Made by a program: the position numbers and the translations under genes. 64,000 nt of DNA from Lapidilactobacillus concavus DSM 17758 (lineage in GTDB: Bacteria > Bacillota > Bacilli > Lactobacillales > Lactobacillaceae). This document shows positions 27,533 to 35,422 of the stretch, piece after piece (the first letter of the stretch is position 1; each line of letters opens with the position of its first letter). Location of the stretch: assembly GCF_001435835.1 (NCBI RefSeq), contig NZ_AZFX01000003.1, forward strand, positions 62,001 to 126,000, given 5' to 3'. The notes under the pieces were generated by a model that was not told the DNA's origin, did no database searches, and saw nothing but the letters and a program-made list of their open reading frames with translations.

Positions 27533-27562
27533 ATTATACCGCAAAAACAGGCCAGTTAACAA
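27533..27562 (-). promoter_or_regulatory. Promoter of the rnc-smc-ftsY-ylxM-ffh cluster
   Basis: Minus-strand TTGTTA (27557-27562), an 18-base spacer and a perfect TATAAT (27533-27538), giving a leader of about 120 bases before rnc. The acpP terminator lies just beyond it. Confidence 0.6.
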
Positions 27563-27621
27563 ACTTCCCTGAGCCAGTTTGGCAAATTCTCATGGCTAAA
27601 AATCGAGCAATTTTCATTTAC

Positions 27622-27710
27622 CAAAACAAAAAGCGCACTTGCTTGAACGAACTCAGCGAGAAGTTGAAATGAAACCCTAACGTCTCTAGAAATTCGACAA
27701 GCCAGTGCGC
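27622..27710 (-). terminator. Long-loop terminator of acpP
   Basis: On the minus strand a 13-base arm (27698-27710) pairs with a 13-base arm (27633-27645) with one mismatch; the core is GCGCACT/AGTGCGC plus GCTTG/CAAGC. It is followed by TTTTTGTTTT. The loop is about 52 bases, much longer than usual for a simple terminator. Confidence 0.65.
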
Positions 27711-27735
27711 GATTTGATTCTTGCAATGATTATTA

Positions 27736-27981
27736 TTATTTATCCTGATGAGCGTTGATATAGTCAACTGCATCGCCCACTGTGACGATTTTTTCAGCAT
27801 CATCATCCGGAATTTCATCATCGAATGTATCTTCTAATTCCAGGACAAATTCAACTAAATCAATTGAATCCGCCGAAAGATCATTCTTAATATTCGTTTC
27901 GCGTGTGATCGTACTTTGTTCAACGTCGAAACGATCGGCAATCAAGCCAGCAATTTTCTCAAATACTTCTGTTTCTGTCAT
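27736..27981 (-). CDS. acpP: Acyl carrier protein
   Basis: Carries acyl chains on a phosphopantetheine arm in fatty-acid and phospholipid synthesis. 81 residues from MTETEVFEKI; the modified residue is Ser39 in LSADSIDLVEFVLELED. Strongly acidic. CAGGAGG lies just before the ATG at 27981; the longer frame starts outside this site. It follows plsX after about 57 bases, which links it to phosphatidate synthesis. A terminator follows. Confidence 0.95.
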   Translation of the reverse strand: MTETEVFEKIAGLIADRFDVEQSTITRETNIKNDLSADSIDLVEFVLELEDTFDDEIPDDDAEKIVTVGDAVDYINAHQDK

Positions 27982-28038
27982 ATTTTCCTCCTGAAATCGG
28001 CCAAGCAATCAACAATCATCAGCTCTGTGCCCGTTCAT

Positions 28039-29040
28039 TTACTTGATGTCATGCGTCTTCAAATAATCAATCACTTGTGGAATCGTCTGTTTAGCTAACA
28101 TCTCACGAATCTGAACAATTGTCGAGATAACCGCGTCTTCGTCCGAACCACCGTGTGTCTTGATGACTGGTGCATTAACGCCTAATAACACGGCGCCACC
28201 ATTATCTGAAGTACTGAAACGGCCCTTGATTTCCCCTAAAGCAGGTTTAATCATGGCAGCACCTAGTTTAACACTAAAACCACCACTTAATAAAGTACTT
28301 TTGATTAGGTTTAATAATAGGCTGGCCATTCCTTCAGTTGCTTTCAAGACGGCATTCCCAGTAAAACCATCTGATACGATGACATCAGCCTGATCTTGCA
28401 GTAAGTTACCCGCTTCAATGTTGCCGATAAAATTCAAAGCTGGGTTATTTTGAAGTCGTTGATAAACTTCCTGGTGTAACGGGTCGCCTTTATCAAACTC
28501 GGTGCCGTTGTTCAAAAGTGCGACGCGTGGAGACGCGATTTGGCGAATATCACGCGCGTAAATCGATCCCATAATTGCCCACTGTTCAAGATAGCTTGCT
28601 TTACTCTCTGCGTTGGCGCCGCAGTCGAGCAAATTCACAACGCGCCCTGCGTTAACCGTCGGTAAAGTTGGCATCAACGCGGGACGTTCAATCCCCTTGA
28701 TCCGGCCGATTACGAAGATACCCGTCGCCAATAATGCGCCGGTATTCCCCAAGGAAAAAAGTGCCTCGGCTTGCCCTGCTTTAACTGCTTGAGCAGCCAT
28801 CACCATTGAAGAATCTTTCTTTTGACGCACGGCTTTGACTGGTTCATCTTCGTTAGTAATGACGCTATTCGCTTGGATAAATTCGATTCGAGTTTCGTCT
28901 GTCAGATAAGGTGCCACTTTTTCGCGATCACCAAACATCATAAATTCAAGATCAGGCCATTGATCGCGTGCCTTCATAACACCCTCGACCACAACTTTGG
29001 GGGCATGATCGCCACCCATGGCATCTACTGCAATCTTCAT
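28039..29040 (-). CDS. plsX: Phosphate acyltransferase PlsX
   Basis: Interconverts acyl-ACP and acyl phosphate, the acyl donor for PlsY at the membrane. 333 residues; MKIAVDAMGGDHAPKVVVEG is the PlsX N-terminal signature, with SMVMAAQAVK, GNTGALLATG and LLDCGANAE further on. In this window it can also be connected to FakA/DegV, which make acyl phosphate from free fatty acids. AGGAG precedes the ATG; recG is 12 bases upstream and acpP downstream. Confidence 0.97.
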   Translation of the reverse strand: MKIAVDAMGGDHAPKVVVEGVMKARDQWPDLEFMMFGDREKVAPYLTDETRIEFIQANSVITNEDEPVKAVRQKKDSSMVMAAQAVKAGQAEALFSLGNTGALLATGIFVIGRIKGIERPALMPTLPTVNAGRVVNLLDCGANAESKASYLEQWAIMGSIYARDIRQIASPRVALLNNGTEFDKGDPLHQEVYQRLQNNPALNFIGNIEAGNLLQDQADVIVSDGFTGNAVLKATEGMASLLLNLIKSTLLSGGFSVKLGAAMIKPALGEIKGRFSTSDNGGAVLLGVNAPVIKTHGGSDEDAVISTIVQIREMLAKQTIPQVIDYLKTHDIK

Positions 29041-29052
29041 ATTTGTAATCTC

Positions 29053-31083
29053 CTAATCAAAATTTTCTGAATCTTGTAACGTTGCTAAATATCGTTTCAG
29101 CGGTAAGTTTTCGGGGGCTGCCAACTGTGGGTCAACGCGAAACAAGTCAAGCGCAACTTGATGAGCAGTGACCAAACTATTGTTGTCACTGACAGGATCA
29201 CCAATCTTGAAGTCTGGCAAACCAGACTGCTTATCTCCAAAAATATCACCTTGTCCGCGTAATTTCAAGTCGGCATCCGCGAGCTTAAACCCATCGTTCG
29301 TCTGAGTCATGATTTCCATTCGCTTAACGGCAACTTCATTTTGTGGATCGGCAATCAGGAAACAATAAGCTTGACGATCACCCCGTCCGACGCGGCCACG
29401 TAGTTGATGTAGCGTAGCAAGTCCGAACCGATCCGCATTGTAGATCAACATGATATTCGCATTCGGCACATCTACACCGACTTCCACGACTGTCGTTGCG
29501 ACCAAAACTTGAATTTCATTCCGATTGAATGCCGCCATCGTCGCCGCTTTTTCATCTGATGTCATCTGACCATGCAATAAGGCAACATGATAATTAGGCT
29601 CAAAATAACCAGCGAGTTGTTCATAGAGATCTTCGACATTTTTTAAGCTCATCTGATCTGATTCGCTGATCATGGGAGCAACCACAAATGCCTGATCACC
29701 GTGACTAAGCTGATCTCGAGTCAAGGCGAGAGCCTTATCTGCTTGATTGATCTTCAACCAACTCGTCTCAATTGGACGCCTGCCCGCAGGTAACTCGTCG
29801 ATGGTTGAAATCGCCATTTCACCATAAGTTGTGATGGCAAGCGTTCTCGGAATCGGCGTGGCCGTCATCGCCAGTAAATCGGGATTAAGCCCCTTTTCAC
29901 GCAGGGCTCGACGTTGATTAACGCCAAATCGATGTTGCTCATCGATGACGATAAAGCCCAACTTGGCAAAATTGATGGCATCTTGAATGAGTGCGTGGGT
30001 ACCAATCACAATGTTCGCACGACCGCCCTCAATCTCCGACAGAGCTTCTCGGCGTGCTGCACCCGTCATCGAGCCGGTCAATAGTGTGACTCGAACCTGC
30101 ATCACCGTAAATAATTTAGTCAATTTTTTGGCGTGTTGCTCGGCCAGGATTTCTGTTGGCACCATCAAGGCAGCTTGGTAACCTGCTGTCACAGCCGCAA
30201 ACATTGCAATTGCAGCAACGATTGTTTTTCCCGAACCCACATCACCTTGCAGGAGACGATTCATATGTTGTGGTGACTTCAGATCCGCACAAATCTCATT
30301 GACGACGCGTTTCTGAGCCGTGGTTAAGGCGAACGGCAAAGTCAAGATAAATGACTTTAGTGCGGACAGATCATAACTCAGCTGCAAGCCATCCCCGGCC
30401 TGCGTATTATCCTGCCGCAGTCGCTGGATCTTTGCCTCGAATAAGAAGAACTCACGAAAAATTGCGGTTCGTCTTGCCGCATCGCTCTCTTGAATTGTCT
30501 TGGGAAAATGCATCTGTTGCACCAAATCATGATCAGTCAAGAGACGATAATGATTTCGAATTGGTGCCGGAATCACTTCTTGTAGCTGATCTCCTGTCGT
30601 CTCGAAGGCGGTATGAATCAGTTCGATCAACTTTTTTTGACGAATCTGTTTGTTCACTGAATAAATCGGGTCTAAGTCATTGGCAGTATTTTGCATGAGC
30701 ACCTTCATACCCACGACGTTCTTTCGTGCGTGGTCCCACTTCCCATAAACGGCAATTTCTTCATCTTGAACAAACTTGTCCTTCAACCAAGGTTGATTAA
30801 AGAACGTGACGATGACGACGGTTTGTTCAATCAGCAAGCGCACATTCAGCCGCACTTTATGTGGGCCGAAGTAACTAACGACCGGCGGACTAATCACGGT
30901 ACCCTTAAACATTGCCTTCTCTTGGTCGGCCAGCGTTGCAAGTGGCCGCACCTGCAAGTCATCATAGCGAAAGGGAAAGTAGAACAGTAAATCCCGAATT
31001 GAAAAGATGCCGAGCGCATTTAATCCGGTTGCGGTTTTGGGCCCGACGCCAGCAAGCGTTCCAACCGAATCATTCAGCTGCAT
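29053..31083 (-). CDS. recG: ATP-dependent DNA helicase RecG
   Basis: A branched-DNA helicase for replication-fork regression and recombination repair. 676 residues: N-terminal wedge/OB domain (about 1-170), helicase motif I LLQGDVGSGKT (about 275-285), DEQHRFG (motif II), MTATPIPRTLA (motif III), and QLRGRVGRG (motif VI) near residue 570. The start ATG has GGAGGTGAG directly upstream, and that site immediately follows the T-run of the fakA terminator. Confidence 0.97.
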   Translation of the reverse strand: MQLNDSVGTLAGVGPKTATGLNALGIFSIRDLLFYFPFRYDDLQVRPLATLADQEKAMFKGTVISPPVVSYFGPHKVRLNVRLLIEQTVVIVTFFNQPWLKDKFVQDEEIAVYGKWDHARKNVVGMKVLMQNTANDLDPIYSVNKQIRQKKLIELIHTAFETTGDQLQEVIPAPIRNHYRLLTDHDLVQQMHFPKTIQESDAARRTAIFREFFLFEAKIQRLRQDNTQAGDGLQLSYDLSALKSFILTLPFALTTAQKRVVNEICADLKSPQHMNRLLQGDVGSGKTIVAAIAMFAAVTAGYQAALMVPTEILAEQHAKKLTKLFTVMQVRVTLLTGSMTGAARREALSEIEGGRANIVIGTHALIQDAINFAKLGFIVIDEQHRFGVNQRRALREKGLNPDLLAMTATPIPRTLAITTYGEMAISTIDELPAGRRPIETSWLKINQADKALALTRDQLSHGDQAFVVAPMISESDQMSLKNVEDLYEQLAGYFEPNYHVALLHGQMTSDEKAATMAAFNRNEIQVLVATTVVEVGVDVPNANIMLIYNADRFGLATLHQLRGRVGRGDRQAYCFLIADPQNEVAVKRMEIMTQTNDGFKLADADLKLRGQGDIFGDKQSGLPDFKIGDPVSDNNSLVTAHQVALDLFRVDPQLAAPENLPLKRYLATLQDSENFD

Positions 31084-31095
31084 AGACTCACCTCC

Positions 31096-31146
31096 AAAAA
31101 AACAGGGCAGAACAGCATTTAACTCATGTTTGCTGTCCCTACCCTG
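31096..31146 (-). terminator. Terminator/attenuator between fakA and recG
   Basis: On the minus strand an imperfect stem, CAGGG plus ACAGCA pairing with TGCTGT plus CCCTG, is followed by seven T residues. The last T is next to the GGAGGTG site of recG, so this element separates fakA from recG or tunes read-through. Confidence 0.7.
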
Positions 31147-31170
31147 ATCATAGTTGCATCACTTAATCAC

Positions 31171-32838
31171 TTATTCTACGGCAATTAGATATGGATATAC
31201 CGGTTGATCACCCTGATGTATCTCAACTTCGATCTCGTCGTCAACCGCACTCACAGCATCTGCGATTTGTTGAGCTTCTTGCTCGTTGCCGGACTGACCG
31301 ATAATAATCGTGACGATCTCACTATCATCATCGAGCATCTTTGTCACGGTTTCTATGGCAGCTTGCAATCGATCTTCATGATCAACCAAAATCTTACCGT
31401 CAACAATACCCATGAAGTGACCTTCGTGAATCTGTAAGCCGTCAATTTCAGTATCGCGAATAGCTTCCGTGATTTGGCCGCTCTTCACCAGAGTTAAGGC
31501 ATCTGTCATCTCAGCAACGTTTGCTTCAACATCAGACTCTGGATTGAATGACAATAACGCCGTCATCCCTTGAGAAATTGACTTACTTGGTACAATACCC
31601 ACTTCTTGGTCAACGACTTCTTGTGCCTGCTTAGCGGCTAGCAAGATATTGCCATTATTTGGTAAAACTAAAACTTTTTTCGCATTCGTTGCCTTAATTG
31701 CTTCAGCAATGTCTTGGGTACTTGGATTCATGGTCTGACCACCACTCAAAACATAAGTCACACCTAAGCTACGGAACAATTCAGCAATACCTTCGCCAGA
31801 AGCAATTGCCACAATACCCCATTCTTTCGGTCCTTCATCAGGCTTCGGCTCATCTTTTTCAATAATGCTCTCGTGTTGGATACGCATGTTATCGATCTTG
31901 ATTTTAGCAAGCGCACCAAACTTCTGCCCATAACCTAAAACTTGGCCGGGATGTTCGGTATGCACATGCACCTTGACGACTTCATCATCGGCCACAACCA
32001 ATAACGAATCACCCAAGTCACTGAGATGATTGCGGAAGGTCTGATAATCAAATTTCTCAGTCGGCTTTACACCTTGTCCTAATTCCACCATCATTTCGGT
32101 GCAATATCCGAATTGGATATCCGCCGTCGACAATTGACTTTGAACAGATTGATGATGTGTCGCATTGACCATCTCATCCATTTCGCTCTCATCTGGCACG
32201 TAAACATCCTTCTCAGACGTCTCACCAGTGAGTCCTTCCAGGAACCCTTCATAAATAAAAACGAGCCCTTGGCCTCCAGAATCGACGACACCGACCTCTT
32301 TCAAAACAGGAAGTAGATCTGGTGTCGAAGCCAGTGCCTTCTTCGAAGCTTCGACTAACGCGCGAACGACTTCAATGATGTCATCGGAATCATTGGCTTT
32401 TAGCAATGCCGCCTTGGCTGCTTCTCGGGCTACCGTCAAAATTGTCCCTTCAACAGGTTTCATAACCGCTTGATAAGCCGTCTCAACACCACCAGTGAAT
32501 GCACCGGCAAGTTCTTTGGCATCGAGTTGTTTTTTTCCATCAGTACTTTTGGCAAATCCACGGAAAAGTTGTGAGGTGATGACGCCTGAGTTACCCCGCG
32601 CCCCCATCAACAATCCTTTTGCAAACTTCTTGGTCAACTGACCAACATCATCACTCGTTGTTTCGTTAACGGCTTTGGCGCCGGACTTAACGGTTAAATT
32701 CATGTTGGTCCCAGTATCCCCGTCTGGAACGGGAAAAACATTTAATGAATTGACGAATTCAGCATTACGACCCAAACGATGCGCCGCAACTCTGATCATA
32801 TCTTGAAATTGTTTGCCTTGAATTTCTTTTAACTCCAC
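31171..32838 (-). CDS. fakA: Fatty acid kinase catalytic subunit FakA (DAK2 domain protein, YloV)
   Basis: Phosphorylates fatty acids bound to a FakB (DegV) protein, feeding exogenous fatty acids into phospholipids. 555 residues: N-terminal DhaL/DAK2 kinase domain (about 8-200) with NVFPVPDGDTGTNMNLT (metal/ATP site) and ARGNSGVITSQLFRGFA; a middle domain; and a C-terminal DegV-like FakA domain (about 330-550, ALLSFNPESDVE). The start is GTG with AGGAGG about 11 bases upstream. It follows an asp23-like gene, as yloU-yloV do in Bacillus. Confidence 0.94.
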   Translation of the reverse strand: MELKEIQGKQFQDMIRVAAHRLGRNAEFVNSLNVFPVPDGDTGTNMNLTVKSGAKAVNETTSDDVGQLTKKFAKGLLMGARGNSGVITSQLFRGFAKSTDGKKQLDAKELAGAFTGGVETAYQAVMKPVEGTILTVAREAAKAALLKANDSDDIIEVVRALVEASKKALASTPDLLPVLKEVGVVDSGGQGLVFIYEGFLEGLTGETSEKDVYVPDESEMDEMVNATHHQSVQSQLSTADIQFGYCTEMMVELGQGVKPTEKFDYQTFRNHLSDLGDSLLVVADDEVVKVHVHTEHPGQVLGYGQKFGALAKIKIDNMRIQHESIIEKDEPKPDEGPKEWGIVAIASGEGIAELFRSLGVTYVLSGGQTMNPSTQDIAEAIKATNAKKVLVLPNNGNILLAAKQAQEVVDQEVGIVPSKSISQGMTALLSFNPESDVEANVAEMTDALTLVKSGQITEAIRDTEIDGLQIHEGHFMGIVDGKILVDHEDRLQAAIETVTKMLDDDSEIVTIIIGQSGNEQEAQQIADAVSAVDDEIEVEIHQGDQPVYPYLIAVE

Positions 32839-32877
32839 GATAATTAATTCCTCCTGAGGACAATTTGCTGATAATGG

Positions 32878-33246
32878 CTAGTCTAGCTCACCAATCACCT
32901 TAACACCTTGTACAAATACATTGACTGAGTTTGCTGCCATACCTAACATCGACTCAAGATTGTATTTCACTTTGTCTTGAACATTACGACAAATTTCAGA
33001 AATCTTCGTTCCATACGCAATAATAATATAAACGTCGACAGCGACACCTGAATCCTCTTGCCGTACTACGACGCCGCGCGAATAGTGCTCACGTCTCAAA
33101 ATCTCATTTAGGTTATCACGTATTTGATTCTTGCTAGCCATTCCGACGATGCCATAAATATCCGTCGCTGCACCACCAACAACCGTGGCGATGACATTAT
33201 TTGCGATGTCAATCTCGCCATACTTTGATTTAATTTTAACTGCCAT
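32878..33246 (-). CDS. Asp23/Gls24 family envelope-stress protein (YloU-like)
   Basis: A 122-residue soluble Asp23-family protein. IANNVIATVVGGAATDIYGIVGMA and VVVRQEDSGVAVDVYIIIAYG, followed by NVQDKVKYNLESMLGMA and VNVFVQGVKV, are the family core. Paired with fakA in the same order as Bacillus yloU-yloV. The function is not established; staphylococcal Asp23 is a membrane-tethered abundant envelope protein. GGAGG precedes the ATG. A second family member lies at 53030-53491. Confidence 0.92.
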   Translation of the reverse strand: MAVKIKSKYGEIDIANNVIATVVGGAATDIYGIVGMASKNQIRDNLNEILRREHYSRGVVVRQEDSGVAVDVYIIIAYGTKISEICRNVQDKVKYNLESMLGMAANSVNVFVQGVKVIGELD

Positions 33247-33294
33247 GAGTGGCCTCCTATTAGCAATTCAGTAACAAATCTATCTATTTCATTT

Positions 33295-33322
33295 ATTTTA
33301 GCATAGAAAAAAGAGATTTCAA
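33295..33322 (-). promoter_or_regulatory. Promoter of the asp23-fakA unit
   Basis: Minus-strand TTGAAA (33317-33322), a 16-base spacer and TAAAAT (33295-33300), about 50 bases before the asp23-like gene. The remaining 33323-33432 shows no feature. Confidence 0.6.
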
Positions 33323-33432
33323 AATAAGAGTACGAATCAGTCGGTCAAATCTCACCCAACCAATTCCCGAACGAAGGTAAACTAACACTTCAGCAACCAA
33401 CGTCGACAGTCATGTCCCCTGCCCTAAACGCC

Positions 33433-33466
33433 AAAAAAGATCAACCATTCAACCTGGCTGATCTTT
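33433..33466 (-). terminator. Terminator of rpmB
   Basis: AAAGATCA and CCA pair with TGG and TGATCTTT across a seven-base loop (one mismatch), followed by six T residues on the minus strand, about 25 bases after the rpmB stop. Near-symmetrical, so it may act on both strands. Confidence 0.8.
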
Positions 33467-33491
33467 TCACTGTTCAAAGTTGTTCAAATTA

Positions 33492-33677
33492 TTAGACGCG
33501 GGTAACTTTACCTGATTTAAGTGCGCGTGCTGAAACCCAAACGCGCTTAGGCTTGCCGTCAACTAAAATACGAACCTTTTGAAGGTTTGGCTTCCAAGTA
33601 CGGCGAGATGAGTTTAAAGCGTGTGAACGCTTGTTACCAAAACTTGTCTTACGTCCTGTAATAAAATCCTTAGCCAT
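33492..33677 (-). CDS. rpmB: 50S ribosomal protein L28
   Basis: A 61-residue ribosomal protein: [20 protein letters not shown] and [13 protein letters not shown] are the L28 core. No zinc-binding CxxC pairs, so this is the zinc-free form. AGGAGG precedes the ATG. Monocistronic, with its own promoter and terminator. Confidence 0.97.
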   Translation of the reverse strand: MAKDFITGRKTSFGNKRSHALNSSRRTWKPNLQKVRILVDGKPKRVWVSARALKSGKVTRV

Positions 33678-33729
33678 TTGTGAACCTCCTTTGGTTATGT
33701 TTTCTTAATAAATCTCACTGAATTAATTT

Positions 33730-33758
33730 ATCATAGATAATCACATTTTACAAGCCAA
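33730..33758 (-). promoter_or_regulatory. Promoter of rpmB
   Basis: Minus-strand TTGGCT (33753-33758), 17 bases, TATGAT (33730-33735). An alternative overlapping pair, TTGTAA-17-TAAATT, is shifted five bases downstream. The rest of the gap to thiN has no feature beyond a short GGCAA/TTGCC hairpin after thiN. Confidence 0.45.
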
Positions 33759-33847
33759 ACTTGAAGTTTAATCATGATAAATCTGGAATTAGTTAAATCC
33801 GAGCTTAAAATAGCTGGTTCAAACGCCCACTGGCAAAATATTGCCTG

Positions 33848-34516
33848 TCATTCTTCGATCGCGTCACGACTATAGATAACAGCGATTATCCCCTGTTCAA
33901 AACTGAAGTGTGCGGACTGACCAGGGATAAATTCGTTGCTCGACCACGATACCGGATACGGCGCCGAAAAATCCGATAAGGGATATTTGAGTTGCCATAG
34001 ATTTAAATTTTTGACCGTTGTTAAATTGACGAAGGCTAGATAGCTAAAATCCGGTTGAAAAGGTAATTCATAGCTTCCTGCCTCGTAAAAGTCAATCTGG
34101 TTCTGTTGGTCGATGATTCGCACTTGCCGAATCCAAGCATGCATGTGTGGATCGGTCATCATGAAGAGATTGACTAATTCGTGATCAAGCCGTCCACCGG
34201 TCGCACCATAAACATTGACTTGTGTGGCATTCAAATCACGAAAAGCCGTTTCAACTGCCCATTGAGAATCGGTAAAATCCTTCTCCGCCTGGGCGTATCG
34301 AATATCAGCAACCGTCGACTCAACACGACGACGGTCCACTGGTGACAATGAATCATAATCGCCCACAGCAATTGCTGGCACGATTTGATGATCCAGGAGC
34401 ACGATATTGCCATGATCGACACCTAACCAAATTTCATCGTGACGATGGTTCATTTCCTCGATTGGTAATCGATCCACCGGCCCACCGAGACACAGATTAA
34501 CGACGCGTTGACGCAT
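33848..34516 (-). CDS. thiN: Thiamine diphosphokinase
   Basis: Transfers pyrophosphate from ATP to thiamine to give thiamine diphosphate. 222 residues. Conserved catalytic-domain motifs: GVDHGNIVLL, AVGDYDSLSP (acidic metal site), QAEKDFTDSQWA and VYGATGGRLDHEL. The C-terminal thiamine-binding beta domain covers about 145-222. It lies nine bases downstream of rsgA; in many Firmicutes rpe separates these two genes, but it is absent here. GAGGTG precedes the ATG. Confidence 0.94.
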   Translation of the reverse strand: MRQRVVNLCLGGPVDRLPIEEMNHRHDEIWLGVDHGNIVLLDHQIVPAIAVGDYDSLSPVDRRRVESTVADIRYAQAEKDFTDSQWAVETAFRDLNATQVNVYGATGGRLDHELVNLFMMTDPHMHAWIRQVRIIDQQNQIDFYEAGSYELPFQPDFSYLAFVNLTTVKNLNLWQLKYPLSDFSAPYPVSWSSNEFIPGQSAHFSFEQGIIAVIYSRDAIEE

Positions 34517-34525
34517 GATAACACC

Positions 34526-35410
34526 TCAATTTGGTTTAGAAGATTTACGATAAACGGGGCGCAAATGACTGAGTTCCTGAGAGATCTGAACATAATTATC
34601 GTAACGAAACTGCGCGATTTCTCCCGTTGCCACCGCCGCTTTAACTGCACAATCAGGTTCTTGCAGATGTTGACACCCGCGAAATCGGCAATTGACCGCA
34701 ATTTGAGCAAACTCCAAAAAGTCATCCGCCAATGTTATCGGGTCGATCTCACTCAAATCTAGTGAAGAGAAACCGGGCGTATCTGCAATTAGACCATCTG
34801 CACCAAATGGATATAGTGTGACGGTTCGTGTCGTGTGCTTGCCACGATTCAAACTTGACGAAATCTGAGCCGTCTCTAAGGCGAGCTGAGGCATTAACCG
34901 GTTGAGTAGGGTCGACTTACCCGCACCCGATTGGCCCATGACGATTAAAGTCTGCTGACTTGCCAATGCCTCTAATTGTGAACGGTCGTAACCATCATTT
35001 TGACAAACGGTATAACCAATTTGTCGATAGACGGCCAACCTATCTTCGATTGCTGCACGTTGTGAGTCTGATAATAAATCTGTCTTACTCAAATAAATAA
35101 CAGCCTCGATCTGATTCTCGGCGAGATAAACCAAGTAGCGATCGAGTAAATTTGTCGAAAAATCCGGTTCAACTGCGCTCATCACAACGATTGCTAAGTC
35201 GAGATTAGCTACAGGTGGCCTCACAAGCGCGTTTTGTCGAGGTTTGACTGCCAATAAGTAAGCCGATTCAAATTCAACCAGATCGCCAACGATCGGTTTA
35301 ATTTTTTGCTTTCGGAAATTTCCTCGCGCTCGTGTTCGCACAACTTCACCTGAGGCAAGTTGAACATCATAAAAACCGCTGATTGACTTAATAATTTTAC
35401 CTGATTGCAT
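34526..35410 (-). CDS. rsgA: Small ribosomal subunit maturation GTPase RsgA
   Basis: A circularly permuted GTPase that checks late 30S assembly. 294 residues: OB fold (1-65), permuted G domain with YLSKTDLL (G4), GQSGAGKSTLLN (G1) and DTPGFSSLDL (G3), then the zinc-binding motif with Cys and His residues in CRFRGCQHLQEPDCAV. It lies 12 bases after the kinase gene prkC and immediately before thiN. Confidence 0.96.
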   Translation of the reverse strand: MQSGKIIKSISGFYDVQLASGEVVRTRARGNFRKQKIKPIVGDLVEFESAYLLAVKPRQNALVRPPVANLDLAIVVMSAVEPDFSTNLLDRYLVYLAENQIEAVIYLSKTDLLSDSQRAAIEDRLAVYRQIGYTVCQNDGYDRSQLEALASQQTLIVMGQSGAGKSTLLNRLMPQLALETAQISSSLNRGKHTTRTVTLYPFGADGLIADTPGFSSLDLSEIDPITLADDFLEFAQIAVNCRFRGCQHLQEPDCAVKAAVATGEIAQFRYDNYVQISQELSHLRPVYRKSSKPN

Positions 35411-35422
35411 AATTTACCCGCA

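Noticed and set aside
27618-27821. Small reading frame overlapping the acpP terminator and 3' end
   Set aside because: It is antiphase to acpP, Met/Lys-rich without family features, and coincides with the terminator hairpin.
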